Assembly (NCBI RefSeq): GCF_016902535.1
Contig: NZ_JACSNY010000001.1
Coordinates: 238,757 to 302,756, forward strand
Direction of reading: 5' to 3'
Origin: Anaerotignum lactatifermentans
Lineage (GTDB): Bacteria > Bacillota > Clostridia > Lachnospirales > Anaerotignaceae
Length of the DNA stretch: 64,000 nucleotides
The notes beneath the pieces are model-generated. The model saw nothing but the letters and a program-made list of their open reading frames with translations, searched no databases and had not been told where the DNA came from. Of the stretch, positions 6,504 to 14,986 are shown piece after piece. The translations under genes were made by a program, and so were the position numbers. Every line of letters begins with the position of its first letter. Positions within the stretch are counted from its first letter, which is position 1.

Positions 6504-8810
6504 TTACTGGTACACCTGCTGTACCTGCGTGCCCGGATAGTAAAATTCCAGAATCTCGGCGGCGGTTTTCCCCTGCTCCGCCAGCGACTTTGCCCCATAC
6601 TGGCTCATGCCGACGCCATGGCCGCTTCCTCCGCCGTAAAAAGCGGCCCCAGTCATCCGACCTTCCTCGTTCGTCATCGCTTTGACGGCAAAAAATCCGC
6701 TGGGCAGCATAGTGGCATCTGTTGTGGAAGTCCCATCATATTTTTGCAGATAGACAGGATCGCCAATGGTCATCCTCATAGGAGACAGCACCTGACGAAT
6801 GGCATATTCTCCCTTCACCCGTACGGTCCCATTTTCATATTCCAGCAAAAGAGATTTGACAACACCGCTCTCTCCCCGCTCCTCCACGGAAATATTCTTT
6901 AGCAGTCCCGTCTTTTCCGGCGTCCCCTGTTTCCAGGAATCATCCTCCTGCCGGATTTCCACTTTTCCTGGGCTGGTTTTCGCCGTCTGGGCCAGCTTGG
7001 CCGCTGTAATCTCCGATAACTGCCGTACTCCAAAGTAGACCTTCCAGCGAAACCAGGGCGAGTCCTTGTCATAGCCTTCTGCATCCCAATCCTGCCAGAA
7101 TTCCAGCCATTCCTCCTCTGTTTCCGGCTTTGTTCCCGTCACTCCATGTACGCCGCCAATAAGGTAAGTCTTTTCCTCTCCTTCTGACTGCCATACCTCT
7201 GCCGCGGAAGCGCCATAACCGCAGGAAGTAGAATAAAAATACGTAGTAACCACAGCGTTTCCTGACGTCAGGCAAAGCCCCCTTGTGGTGTCAACGGCTT
7301 CGTCGGAAAGGCTGTTTCCCTCCGCACCCAGATAAACCTGACTGCTGACAGTATCGTCCACATGAGCACCGTAGCCGCACAGCTCATTGGAAAAAATCCG
7401 GTTATAGGCATAGCTTCTGGCAGTAATGGCCTGGGCCTCCAGCGCCGTCTCTCCAAAGGAAACCGGCATCTCATGGGGTACCACACCTTTCAGATACGTT
7501 TCCATGGACAGTTCATTGATAACGATGAGCTTCTCCTGCCGCCGCTCCAGTTCCAGCGTACCGTAGTAACTGCGGACAGTGCCGTCGGAAAACACCACTT
7601 TCATAGGGCCGCCATTTTTGCCTTTGGCCGTTACGATGCCGTGATCGAACCATGGCATTTCCTGGGAAAGTGCCGCCGCATCCATAAATTCCTTTTCTGT
7701 CTGACTGCTGGAAAGGGTAAATCCCCCCTCTGCCGAAAGAGTCACCTTCTGCCCATCCGTGCCCCCTACCAGCACCCGGATGTTCTCCACATTCTCCCTC
7801 TCCCGCAGTACAGCACCGCAGATTTTCCCATCCTTCATGAAATATTCCGCCTCCGCCATGCCGCAGATCAGGGCGGAAACGGTCTTTTCTTCCGCCTCTT
7901 CCGTTCTGCCGTCATAGACGCGATATCCTTCCGCCCAGGAAAACAGCCCTTGTTCTCCCAGATAGATCTCCTGTCCATTGACCCGCTTGACGGTACACAA
8001 TCCAATGGTCTGGGCCGGTATCACTTCCGAAAGGGCCCCCTCTTGCCAGACTACATCACAGATGCCATCCACTGTTTCACCGCTGTAAGGCAGGCTGACC
8101 GTTCCATTTCCTGTTTCCAGCTGAAGCCTTCCGCCAGTTGCATGACAATATACATTTTCCGCCGTTCCGTTTTCCTCTGTCACCTCCAGCAGTGCCACGA
8201 TTTCTCCGTCCTTTTGCCAGAACCGCAGCGTTTCTCCCAGATAGGGCATCAACTCTATCCCCGCGGCCCAATAGTTTCCTTTGTCAAACCAGCCGCTTTC
8301 CTCTTGCGTTTTCAGGAGCAGGCTTTCCTGCTCCTCTATGCCGTAGGAAGAAAGGTCCTCCTCTCCCCTGCGGTGTTCCAGCGCCGTTTCCCACAGCTGT
8401 ACCCACAGACTGTAAGAAACGGGCAGATTTTTATTTTCCTCTGTTAGGATAATCTGGCTGTCAAACTCCGGCGCCAGCCTGTCCACCAGAAACTGGGCCT
8501 GGGTCAGGGTCAGTTCCTTTTCCGGATAGAAATTCCCATCCTCATCCCCGGAAAAAAATCCCATGGACACGGCGCCATTGATATAAGCATATTGGTCTCC
8601 ATCTTTGGAAACATCGGGAAATTCCGCCGTTTGTTCCAATTCCGCCAACTCCTCCGGCCCATAAAAGGCCAGAGAAATCATTTTTGCCGCTTCCGCCCGG
8701 CTGACGGCACGTTCATCGCCAATCCTGCCCTGGACAGCTCTGTCTACCGTTTGCTGGGCACATCCGCAAAGCAGCAATAACCCCAGACATAAAAAAAGAA
8801 TCCTTCGCAT
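6504..8810 (-). CDS. SpoIID/LytB-domain lipoprotein with N-terminal SLH-like region
   Basis: Protein of 768 residues. An N-terminal signal peptide ends in LLCGC, a probable lipobox that would anchor it to the membrane. Residues about 35-115 resemble SLH repeats (RAEAAKMISLAFYG, FPDV, YINGAVSMGFFSGDEDGNF). The C-terminal part, from about 430, is a SpoIID/LytB domain: ETYLKGVVPHEMP, EALEAQAITARSYA, STSCGYGASAAEVW and the terminal GHGVGMSQYGA. SpoIID is a lytic transglycosylase acting on stem-peptide-free glycan. At about twice the size of sporulation SpoIID, with surface-anchoring features and no spore neighbours, it is more likely a cell-wall enzyme or amidase enhancer than the engulfment protein. 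A middle region of about 300 residues is unassigned. GAGGGAG precedes the ATG. Confidence 0.85.
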   Translation of the reverse strand: MRRILFLCLGLLLLCGCAQQTVDRAVQGRIGDERAVSRAEAAKMISLAFYGPEELAELEQTAEFPDVSKDGDQYAYINGAVSMGFFSGDEDGNFYPEKELTLTQAQFLVDRLAPEFDSQIILTEENKNLPVSYSLWVQLWETALEHRRGEEDLSSYGIEEQESLLLKTQEESGWFDKGNYWAAGIELMPYLGETLRFWQKDGEIVALLEVTEENGTAENVYCHATGGRLQLETGNGTVSLPYSGETVDGICDVVWQEGALSEVIPAQTIGLCTVKRVNGQEIYLGEQGLFSWAEGYRVYDGRTEEAEEKTVSALICGMAEAEYFMKDGKICGAVLRERENVENIRVLVGGTDGQKVTLSAEGGFTLSSSQTEKEFMDAAALSQEMPWFDHGIVTAKGKNGGPMKVVFSDGTVRSYYGTLELERRQEKLIVINELSMETYLKGVVPHEMPVSFGETALEAQAITARSYAYNRIFSNELCGYGAHVDDTVSSQVYLGAEGNSLSDEAVDTTRGLCLTSGNAVVTTYFYSTSCGYGASAAEVWQSEGEEKTYLIGGVHGVTGTKPETEEEWLEFWQDWDAEGYDKDSPWFRWKVYFGVRQLSEITAAKLAQTAKTSPGKVEIRQEDDSWKQGTPEKTGLLKNISVEERGESGVVKSLLLEYENGTVRVKGEYAIRQVLSPMRMTIGDPVYLQKYDGTSTTDATMLPSGFFAVKAMTNEEGRMTGAAFYGGGSGHGVGMSQYGAKSLAEQGKTAAEILEFYYPGTQVQQVYQ

Positions 8811-8891
8811 TCTCTACACTCCCTCTTCCAAACTTTGTACAAGTCTATGCGGGAAGGCAGAAAAATAGAAAGATTTTTTCCGGAAACGCAA

Positions 8892-9124
8892 AAAAGGAAA
8901 GGCATTGCCTTTCCTTTTGTCTTTGCGGTCGGAGATCCCGAAATGCCGTTCCCATCTCTTGACACCTAGCCTAAGCCAGGTGGGCAACCGCAGCTTAAGA
9001 ATCTGCCTTCCTCCGCCCAAAGGGAATTATGAAGAGGCCTGACATATCTTATGCGTATAGGAATCCCTTTTCAGTCATGTAGGTTCAATTATGATGGGCT
9101 ATCGAGCATTTCAGGATGTTTCCT
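8892..9124 (-). ncRNA. ssrS: 6S RNA
   Basis: Global regulator that binds sigma-A RNA polymerase. Recognised by resemblance of its 3' half to E. coli 6S: CTTAAGCTGCGG, a closed hairpin ACCTGGCTTAGGCTAGGT, then CGGCATTTCGGGATCTCC, against CTTAAAACTGCG, a hairpin, then CGGCATCTCGGAGATTCC. The closing stem is present: ATCCTGAAATGC near the 5' end pairs over 12 bp with GCATTTCGGGAT near the 3' end. A strong promoter lies just upstream, and the RNA ends at a 13-bp A/T-flanked terminator, AAAAGGAAAGGCA/TGCCTTTCCTTTT (8892-8918). The mature 5' end may be trimmed; boundaries are approximate. Confidence 0.85.
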
Positions 9125-9130
9125 GAGCAT

Positions 9131-9159
9131 ATTATACTACGTTTTTCTCCATTCTTCAA
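9131..9159 (-). promoter_or_regulatory. 6S RNA promoter
   Basis: TTGAAG (9154-9159) and TATAAT (9131-9136), 17-bp spacer, minus strand, located just past the 3' end of lspA. Confidence 0.75.
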
Positions 9160-9198
9160 TAGCAATCTATACACTTTTTCTGGAAAATTCATCAGAAA

Positions 9199-9648
9199 TT
9201 ATGATGATTTGTCCTTTTTTACCCCTGAAACGGCCAGAATCCCCAGCGCGCCCAGAGCAATGGCCACATCAGCAATATTGAAAATCGGAGCTTTTTTTAT
9301 TTTTACATACAGAAAATCTGTTACTCTGCCAAAGCACAGCCGTTCCAGAAAGTTTCCCAATGCGCCGCCCAGCAGCACCGCCATCCAGAGCGCCGCGGGA
9401 TCTTTTTCCCGTTTCAGGCGAAACAGCTTCCAGAAACCATAGGATATCATCGCTCCCGTTGCCGCCAGAACACCTTTGGGATGTTCCTCGCCAAGATTAT
9501 ATGCCATTCCCGCGTTTTTTATGTGCCTGAGATAGAACCTGTTTTTTACAATTTCTTTTCTGCCGCCCAAAGGCAGTTTTTTTGCCGCCAGATACTTCGT
9601 GACCGCATCCAGCCCCAGAATCCCGGCAACCATACCCGCTTCCTTCAT
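9199..9648 (-). CDS. lspA: Signal peptidase II (lipoprotein signal peptidase), LspA family
   Basis: Membrane aspartyl protease of 149 residues that cleaves prolipoproteins before the lipid-modified cysteine. The conserved blocks HIKNAGMAYN, GGALGNFLERLCFGRVTDFL and FNIADVAI are present, giving the catalytic pair Asp111 and Asp127. It is a little shorter and more diverged than typical LspA: the first block usually reads N-x-G-x-A-F. Hydrophobic segments are visible near residues 5-20, 57-75, 86-103 and 124-142. GGAGGAGG precedes the ATG. Candidate substrates in this window are the SpoIID-like and NagZ-like lipoproteins. Confidence 0.85.
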   Translation of the reverse strand: MKEAGMVAGILGLDAVTKYLAAKKLPLGGRKEIVKNRFYLRHIKNAGMAYNLGEEHPKGVLAATGAMISYGFWKLFRLKREKDPAALWMAVLLGGALGNFLERLCFGRVTDFLYVKIKKAPIFNIADVAIALGALGILAVSGVKKDKSS

Positions 9649-9669
9649 ACCGTCCTCCTCCTTTTCCCC

Positions 9670-9698
9670 AGTTTACACATCCTGACGTCTCCTGTCAA
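9670..9698 (-). promoter_or_regulatory. lspA promoter
   Basis: TTGACA (9693-9698) and TAAACT (9670-9675) with a 17-bp spacer on the minus strand, about 20 bp before the lspA start. Confidence 0.65.
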
Positions 9699-9755
9699 AT
9701 CCCGCCAAAAACAGATTTCCCGTCGAAAGAATTCCCCCTTTCCTCGGAAAATAGC

Positions 9756-9785
9756 TTGCCACAGCCCTGCCATAGGTATTATAAT
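9756..9785 (+). promoter_or_regulatory. fba promoter
   Basis: TTGCCA (9756-9761) and a perfect TATAAT (9780-9785), 18-bp spacer, about 48 bp before the fba start. Confidence 0.65.
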
Positions 9786-9833
9786 TTCCTTAAGAAAGAT
9801 ATTTGTCTTTAAAAAGAGAAAGAGGTGTTTACA

Positions 9834-10781
9834 ATGGGTTTAGTAACAACAAAGGAAATGTTTGAAAAGGCGTTTGTTGGCGGCTATGCCATCGGCGCGT
9901 TCAATATCAACAACATGGAGATCGTACAGGGTGTTGTAGCTGCCGCAAAGGCACAGAACTCCGCTGTCATCCTGCAGGTATCCAAAAGCGCGCTGAAATA
10001 CGCGCATCCCAAATACCTGAAAGCAATGGTAGACGCGGCCGTGGAAGAAACCGGTCTGGACATTGCGCTGCATCTGGATCACGGCCCGGATTTCGAAACC
10101 TGCAAGGAATGTATCGAAGTAGGCTTCACATCTGTAATGTATGACGGTTCCCATCTGGATTATGAAGAAAACGTAGCCACTACCAAAGCAGTAGTAGAAT
10201 ACGCCCACGCACACGGCGTTGTAGTCGAAGCGGAACTGGGCAAGCTGGCCGGCGTAGAGGATGATGTCAAAGTTGACGCCGCAAACGCTACCTATACTGA
10301 CCCCGATCAGGCAGTGGACTTTGTAACGCGCACCGGCGTAGACTCTCTGGCCATCGCCATCGGTACCAGCCACGGCGCGTATAAATTCAAAGGCGAAGCA
10401 AAGCTGGACTTTGACCGGCTGGAAACCATCACCAAAAAGCTGGAGGCTGCCGGCTTCCACAACTTCCCCATCGTGCTCCACGGCGCTTCTTCCGTAGACC
10501 AGAGATGTGTGGCAATGTGCAATGAATACGGCGGCAAGATCGACGGCGCCAAAGGTATTCCCGCGGAAATGCTGAGAAAAGCATCCTCCATGGCTGTCTG
10601 CAAAATCAACATGGATACCGACCTGCGTCTGGCTATGACTGCGGCCATCCGGAAATCCTTCGGCGAAAAGCCCGAAGCATTCGATCCCAGAGGCTATCTG
10701 GGCGATGCAAGAAACCTGATCCAGGAACTGGTAGAAGACAAGATTAAAAACGTCATCGGTTCCACAGACTCCATGAAATAA
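9834..10781 (+). CDS. fba: Class II fructose-bisphosphate aldolase
   Basis: Zinc-dependent glycolytic aldolase of 315 residues that interconverts fructose 1,6-bisphosphate with dihydroxyacetone phosphate and glyceraldehyde 3-phosphate. The signature LHLDHGPDFETCKECIEVGF carries the zinc histidine and catalytic aspartate; VEAELGKLAGVED, LHGASSV and INMDTDLR supply further metal- and phosphate-binding residues. The start is the ATG at 9834, 7 nt after AGAGGTG; an in-frame GTG three codons earlier lies within that site. It is monocistronic, with its own promoter and a strong terminator. Highly biased codon use is consistent with high expression. Confidence 0.95.
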   Translation: MGLVTTKEMFEKAFVGGYAIGAFNINNMEIVQGVVAAAKAQNSAVILQVSKSALKYAHPKYLKAMVDAAVEETGLDIALHLDHGPDFETCKECIEVGFTSVMYDGSHLDYEENVATTKAVVEYAHAHGVVVEAELGKLAGVEDDVKVDAANATYTDPDQAVDFVTRTGVDSLAIAIGTSHGAYKFKGEAKLDFDRLETITKKLEAAGFHNFPIVLHGASSVDQRCVAMCNEYGGKIDGAKGIPAEMLRKASSMAVCKINMDTDLRLAMTAAIRKSFGEKPEAFDPRGYLGDARNLIQELVEDKIKNVIGSTDSMK

Positions 10782-10800
10782 TCAAAAAAATCGTCTTTTT

Positions 10801-10847
10801 GGCACGAAAGTCTGATTTCAAAACAGGCTTTCGTGCCTTATTTTTTT
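10801..10847 (+). terminator. fba terminator
   Basis: GGCACGAAAGTCTG pairs with CAGGCTTTCGTGCC, a long stem with one mismatch, followed by TTATTTTTTT. Confidence 0.9.
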
Positions 10848-10869
10848 GTATGAAAAAAGGTACATCCTC

Positions 10870-10898
10870 TTGTTATTTCCCGTTCCATTCGCTACAAT
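10870..10898 (+). promoter_or_regulatory. Promoter of the MBL-fold gene
   Basis: TTGTTA (10870-10875) and TACAAT (10893-10898) with 17 bp between, 33 bp before the start codon. Confidence 0.65.
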
Positions 10899-10931
10899 AG
10901 AATCAAATTGGAAGAAAAAGGAGGAGTTTTT

Positions 10932-11819
10932 ATGTATGAACTGGTGCAGGTAGCTGCAAACACATATTATATCAACAGTCCCTCAAAAATGGGGGTCTAT
11001 CGTGTCAGCGATGATGATGTCTGGCTTATTGACAGCGGCAACGACAAGGACGCCGGCAGAAAGGTACAGAAAATTCTGGAGGCCCAGGGCTGGAAACTGA
11101 CTGCCATCATCAATACCCATTCCAACGCGGATCATGTGGGCGGCAATACCCTGCTGCAAAATCGTCTGGGCTGCGCCGTATACTCCACACCGATGGAAAA
11201 CGCCGTCATTGAAGCGCCCATTCTGGAGCCTTCCTTCCTTTACGGCGGCTATCCTTTTAAAAAGCTGCGGAGCAAATTCCTCATGGCGACTCCCTCCAAG
11301 GCCCAGGATATTGCCGGGGCTAAACTGCCGGAGGGTATGGAAATCCTGCCGCTGGGCGGCCATTTCTGGCAGATGATCGGTGTCAAAACACCGGATGACG
11401 TTTATTTCCTGGCCGACTGTATTTTCGGCGAAAACATCGTTTCCAAATATCATGTTTCCTTTGTCTATGATCTCCAGGCCTTTCTGGATACCATGGACTA
11501 TGTGGAGCAGTTCCAGGGCAAGCTGTGTATTCCCGCCCACGCGGAGCCTACCACCGATGTCTGTGCTCTGGTCAAGGTCAACCGGGACAAATCCATGGAG
11601 ATTCTGGACAAACTGCTGGAAATCTGTCAGGAGCCCAAAAATTTCGAGCGTATCCTGCAGGAGATCTTTGTTTCCTTCGATCTGACCATGGACTACGCCC
11701 AGTATGTTCTGATAGGCAGCACCATTCGCTCCTATCTTTCCTATCTTTTTGACAACGGAAAAATAGAGGCTTACGTAGAGGACAACCTGCTTTTGTGGAA
11801 AACGGTGCCCACTGTGTAA
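10932..11819 (+). CDS. MBL-fold metallo-hydrolase with variant metal motif
   Basis: Protein of 295 residues with a metallo-beta-lactamase fold: VWLIDSGNDKDAG, then THSNADHVGGN, GGHFWQM, FLADCIFGEN and CIPAHAEP follow the order of the five MBL motifs. The usual H-x-H-x-D-H is His63-Ser-Asn65-Ala-Asp67-His68, so the second histidine is replaced by asparagine; one metal site may be altered. The start has a full AAGGAGG site. A C-terminal segment of about 70 residues follows the metal domain. The substrate is unknown; family members hydrolyse thioesters, lactones or phosphodiesters. It is monocistronic, flanked by its own promoter and a terminator hairpin. Confidence 0.85.
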   Translation: MYELVQVAANTYYINSPSKMGVYRVSDDDVWLIDSGNDKDAGRKVQKILEAQGWKLTAIINTHSNADHVGGNTLLQNRLGCAVYSTPMENAVIEAPILEPSFLYGGYPFKKLRSKFLMATPSKAQDIAGAKLPEGMEILPLGGHFWQMIGVKTPDDVYFLADCIFGENIVSKYHVSFVYDLQAFLDTMDYVEQFQGKLCIPAHAEPTTDVCALVKVNRDKSMEILDKLLEICQEPKNFERILQEIFVSFDLTMDYAQYVLIGSTIRSYLSYLFDNGKIEAYVEDNLLLWKTVPTV

Positions 11820-11876
11820 TCTGCTGAAAAAACACTCTGTTTTTCGCCAGATTCTGTCAGCAGATTTCCTGTTTTT
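11818..11876 (+). terminator. Terminator after the MBL-fold gene
   Basis: AATCTGCTGA overlaps the stop codon and pairs with TCAGCAGATT (11857-11866), followed by TCCTGTTTTT. The loop is long (29 nt) and the U-tract interrupted, so efficiency is uncertain. Confidence 0.6.
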
Positions 11877-11878
11877 GG

Positions 11879-11908
11879 TTGACAAGTTTCCCTATCTGGT
11901 TTTATCAT
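11879..11908 (+). promoter_or_regulatory. Probable promoter of the MATE gene
   Basis: A perfect TTGACA (11879-11884) is followed after 18 bp by TATCAT (11903-11908). Confidence 0.55.
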
Positions 11909-11925
11909 ATTGCATAGATAATTTT

Positions 11926-11955
11926 TGGATAGCACTGCTTCGGCAGTGCTATCCA
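11926..11955 (+). other. Perfect 13-bp hairpin with TTCG loop in the MATE 5' leader
   Basis: TGGATAGCACTGC and GCAGTGCTATCCA enclose a TTCG tetraloop. There is no T-run on either side, so it is not an ordinary terminator. It lies between the promoter and the start of the MATE exporter gene. It may stabilise the mRNA or be a regulator-binding palindrome. Confidence 0.6.
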
Positions 11956-11998
11956 TATCTGTCTCAAAATGATTTTACTTTACAGGAGGAAAAATGGT

Positions 11999-13354
11999 AT
12001 GAGCGCTGCCGCAGCAACCAAGGAAAACAAAATGGGTACCATGCCCATCAACAAACTGCTTCTGAACATGTCCCTGCCCATGATGATCGCTATGCTGATC
12101 CAGGCATTGTATAACATCATTGACAGTATGTTCGTGGCACAGATCAGCGAAAACGCCCTTTCCGCCGTTTCCCTGGCTTTCCCCATGCAGAACTTTATGA
12201 TCGCCGTGGGGACTGGTACCGGTGTCGGCGTAAACGCCCTGCTTTCCAAGAGCCTGGGGGCAAAACGGATTAAGATCGCCAATAAAACAGCAAATATCAG
12301 CATGTTTCTGGTATTCATGAACTGGATTCTGTTTATCATCATCGGTTTATTTATTGCCAAGCCCTTTTTGGCCGGCCAGACCAACGTCGGCGAGATCGTG
12401 GATTACGGCAATACCTATCTGCGTATCTGCTGTGTGGCTTCTCTGGGTATCTATGCGGAAATCGCTCTGGAACGACTGCTCCAGGCTACGGGCCGTACCT
12501 TTTATACCATGATTACACAGGCCAGCGGCGCCATCGTCAATATCATTCTGGATCCCATCCTGATTTTTGGTCTTTTTGGGATGCCGGAATTAGGTGTTGC
12601 CGGTGCGGCCATCGCCACCGTCTGCGGCCAGTTTGTAGCGGCAGGTCTGGCTTTATTCTTTAACCTGACGAAAAACCACGATATCAAATTTGATTTCCGG
12701 AACATGCTTCCTACCAAATTTATTGTTTACAATATTTACAAGGTGGCTATTCCTTCTATCCTGATGGTATCCATCGGTTCCGTCATGATGTTCTTCATGA
12801 ACCGTATTCTGGGTGTATTCACTCCCACGGCTATTGCCGTATTCGGCGTATACTTCAAGCTCCAGAGCTTCATCTTTATGCCCATCTTCGGCATGAACAA
12901 CGGTATGGTGCCCATTATTGCCTATAACTACGGCGCAAGAAAGCGGGAGCGTATCCTGCACACCATAAAACTGGCTGTAACCTACGCCACCGTTATGATG
13001 CTCATTGGTCTGGTGATTTTCCAAATCATCCCGGACAAGCTGCTGCTGCTCTTTGACGCGTCAGACAACATGCTCTCTATCGGTGTGCCCGCGCTGCGGC
13101 TCATTTCCATCAGCTTTGTGCTGGCAGGCTTCAACATCATCTGTTCCTCCGTGTTCCAGGCATTGGGCAACGGCGTATTCAGTCTGATCGTTTCCGTAGT
13201 CCGTCAGCTGGTGGTACTGGTTCCCGTGGCTTTCCTGCTGTCTAAGATCGCCACACTGGGCAAAATCTGGCTGGCCTTCCCCATCGCGGAAGTTGCGGCC
13301 CTGCTGCTGTGTCTGTTCTTCCTGCGCAAGATCATGAAACTGCTGGACTTCTAA
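11999..13354 (+). CDS. MATE-family multidrug/sodium antiporter
   Basis: Integral membrane exporter of 451 residues with about twelve hydrophobic segments in two homologous halves. The family block INKLLLNMSLPMMIAMLIQALYNIIDSMFVAQ and the pattern LPxMIxMLxQALYNIVDxxFV are clear at the N-terminus; the second half begins near IPSILMVSIGSVMMFFMNRIL. MATE proteins extrude cationic drugs in exchange for Na+ or H+. The ATG at 11999 is chosen because AGGAGG lies 9 nt upstream; the longer frame would include that site. A small membrane protein follows after 12 bp. The substrate cannot be inferred. Confidence 0.9.
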   Translation: MSAAAATKENKMGTMPINKLLLNMSLPMMIAMLIQALYNIIDSMFVAQISENALSAVSLAFPMQNFMIAVGTGTGVGVNALLSKSLGAKRIKIANKTANISMFLVFMNWILFIIIGLFIAKPFLAGQTNVGEIVDYGNTYLRICCVASLGIYAEIALERLLQATGRTFYTMITQASGAIVNIILDPILIFGLFGMPELGVAGAAIATVCGQFVAAGLALFFNLTKNHDIKFDFRNMLPTKFIVYNIYKVAIPSILMVSIGSVMMFFMNRILGVFTPTAIAVFGVYFKLQSFIFMPIFGMNNGMVPIIAYNYGARKRERILHTIKLAVTYATVMMLIGLVIFQIIPDKLLLLFDASDNMLSIGVPALRLISISFVLAGFNIICSSVFQALGNGVFSLIVSVVRQLVVLVPVAFLLSKIATLGKIWLAFPIAEVAALLLCLFFLRKIMKLLDF

Positions 13355-13366
13355 AGGAGGATGCCC

Positions 13367-13684
13367 ATGCTGCTTTATATCATTGTGATGGCGGTTCTGG
13401 CCTACTTCGGCCTTCGCTTTGGCAAGGAAACGAAAGCGAAAAACTGCTCTTTTACCATGGAATACTGTACGGATGACAATATGGCAAATCGAATCGGATC
13501 TCTTTTGTGTGCAGTGGGTATCTGCGCCGGCATCAGCGGCGTGCTGATGCTCCTGTCCTATTTCCTTTTCCGCTTTGCCGAAAGCAGTCTGTACCGGCTG
13601 CCCGCCGTACTGTCCATACTGCTGTATACCATCGCCTTTATTGCGGCGATGCTGAAACTCCATGGTCTGCAAAAATACAAATAA
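13367..13684 (+). CDS. Small three-helix membrane protein, function unknown
   Basis: Protein of 105 residues with hydrophobic segments near 2-17, 43-66 and 77-97, and a short Cys-containing loop (NCSFTMEYCTDD) between the first two. The upstream ATG sits directly on the GGAGG site, so the second ATG, 6 nt further, is the likely start. It is probably co-transcribed with the MATE gene and shares its terminator. I do not recognise the family with confidence; it could be an accessory subunit or an unrelated DUF membrane protein. Confidence 0.75.
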   Translation: MLLYIIVMAVLAYFGLRFGKETKAKNCSFTMEYCTDDNMANRIGSLLCAVGICAGISGVLMLLSYFLFRFAESSLYRLPAVLSILLYTIAFIAAMLKLHGLQKYK

Positions 13685-13734
13685 AAAAACAAAGGACGGA
13701 ATATCTCATCAAAGAGATCTCCGTCCTTTTTGTT
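13684..13734. terminator. Bidirectional terminator between the MATE unit and hisS
   Basis: AAAGGACGGA (13691-13700) pairs with TCCGTCCTTT (13720-13729), with A-runs before and T-runs after. Confidence 0.85.
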
Positions 13735-13738
13735 ATCC

Positions 13739-14986
13739 TTATTTTACTTTTTTCAGCAGTACCTCTGCCAATTCCGCCAGAGAAACCGTTTCTTTTTCCC
13801 CCGTTTCCATTTCCTTCAGTTCCACCTGGCCGCTTTCCAGCTCGGAATCCCCCAGAATCACGGAATATTTCGCACCGATCTTATTGGCATATTTCATCTG
13901 CGCTTTTACACTGCGTTCCACTGTGTCACATTCCGCCCGGACGCCTGCTTTCCGCAGTGCCAGCGTAATGCCCTGGGCACGGATCAGACCCTTTTCGCCC
14001 ATGGAACCAATATATACATCCCGTTCCGGATGCTCCTCAATGGCGCCGTTCTGTTTTTCCAGAATCATTACCAGTCTTTCAATCCCCAGACCAAAGCCAA
14101 CGGCACCTGTAGGCTTGCCGCCGCATTCCTCTACCAGATTGTCGTATCTGCCGCCGCCGCAGACTGTCAGGCCGTCGGAAACAAACTCAAATACGGTTCT
14201 GGTGTAGTAATCCAGACCACGAACGATCTTCGGGTCTACCACAAAGGGGATACCCATTTCTGTCAGGATATCCTGCACCTTCTGGAAATGCGCCGTACAT
14301 TCCTCATCCAGACAATCCAGCACGGAAGGCGCGTTGGCGATAACTGCCTGACAGCTTTCCTCCTTGCAGTCCAGCACACGCAGAGGATTTTTCTCAAAAC
14401 GCTCCTTGCAGGTAGGGCAGAGACGATCCAGATTGCTGCCGATGAACTCTCTCAATTTTTTGTTGTATCTGCCGCGGCATTCGGGGCAGCCCAGACTGTT
14501 GATCCGAAGCTCTACGCCCTTTACACCCATTTCCTCCAGAAGTGCCGCCGCCACGGAAATAGCCTCCGCGTCCTGCGCCGCGCTGTAAGAGCCCAGCATT
14601 TCCACGCCAAACTGATGGAACTGTCTCTGTCTGCCGGCCTGTGTATTTTCACAGCGGAAGGTAGGGGAAATATAATACAGCTTTGTGGGCTGTGCGTTGT
14701 TATGCATCCCATGCTCGATATAGGCCCGCACTACCCCCGCGGTTCCCTCGGGGCGCAGTGTCAGGCTTCGGTCACCGTCATCGGTAAAGGTGTACATTTC
14801 CTTCTGCACAATGTCTGTGGTCTCCCCTACGCCTCTGACAAACAATTCCGTAAACTCAAAGGCGGGTGTTCTGATCTCGCCAATGCCAAAGGTCTCACAA
14901 AGTCTGCGCATTTTGCCCTCGATACTCTGCCATGCCTTCACCTCAGCGCCGTAAATATCCTTGGTGCCTTTTACCAACTGAATCAT
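13739..14986 (-). CDS. hisS: Histidyl-tRNA synthetase
   Basis: Class II synthetase of 415 residues that charges tRNA-His. Motif 2 is visible as LRPEGTAGVVRAYIEHGM with FRCENTQAGRQRQFHQFGVE, the histidine-specific block as GLDYYTRTVFEF and GGGRYDNLVEECGG, and motif 3 as GFGLGIERLVMIL. Its ATG overlaps the hemZ stop by 4 bp (ATGA), so translation is coupled. It is the last gene of a rel-dtd-hemZ-hisS unit. No T-box precedes it. Confidence 0.97.
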   Translation of the reverse strand: MIQLVKGTKDIYGAEVKAWQSIEGKMRRLCETFGIGEIRTPAFEFTELFVRGVGETTDIVQKEMYTFTDDGDRSLTLRPEGTAGVVRAYIEHGMHNNAQPTKLYYISPTFRCENTQAGRQRQFHQFGVEMLGSYSAAQDAEAISVAAALLEEMGVKGVELRINSLGCPECRGRYNKKLREFIGSNLDRLCPTCKERFEKNPLRVLDCKEESCQAVIANAPSVLDCLDEECTAHFQKVQDILTEMGIPFVVDPKIVRGLDYYTRTVFEFVSDGLTVCGGGRYDNLVEECGGKPTGAVGFGLGIERLVMILEKQNGAIEEHPERDVYIGSMGEKGLIRAQGITLALRKAGVRAECDTVERSVKAQMKYANKIGAKYSVILGDSELESGQVELKEMETGEKETVSLAELAEVLLKKVK

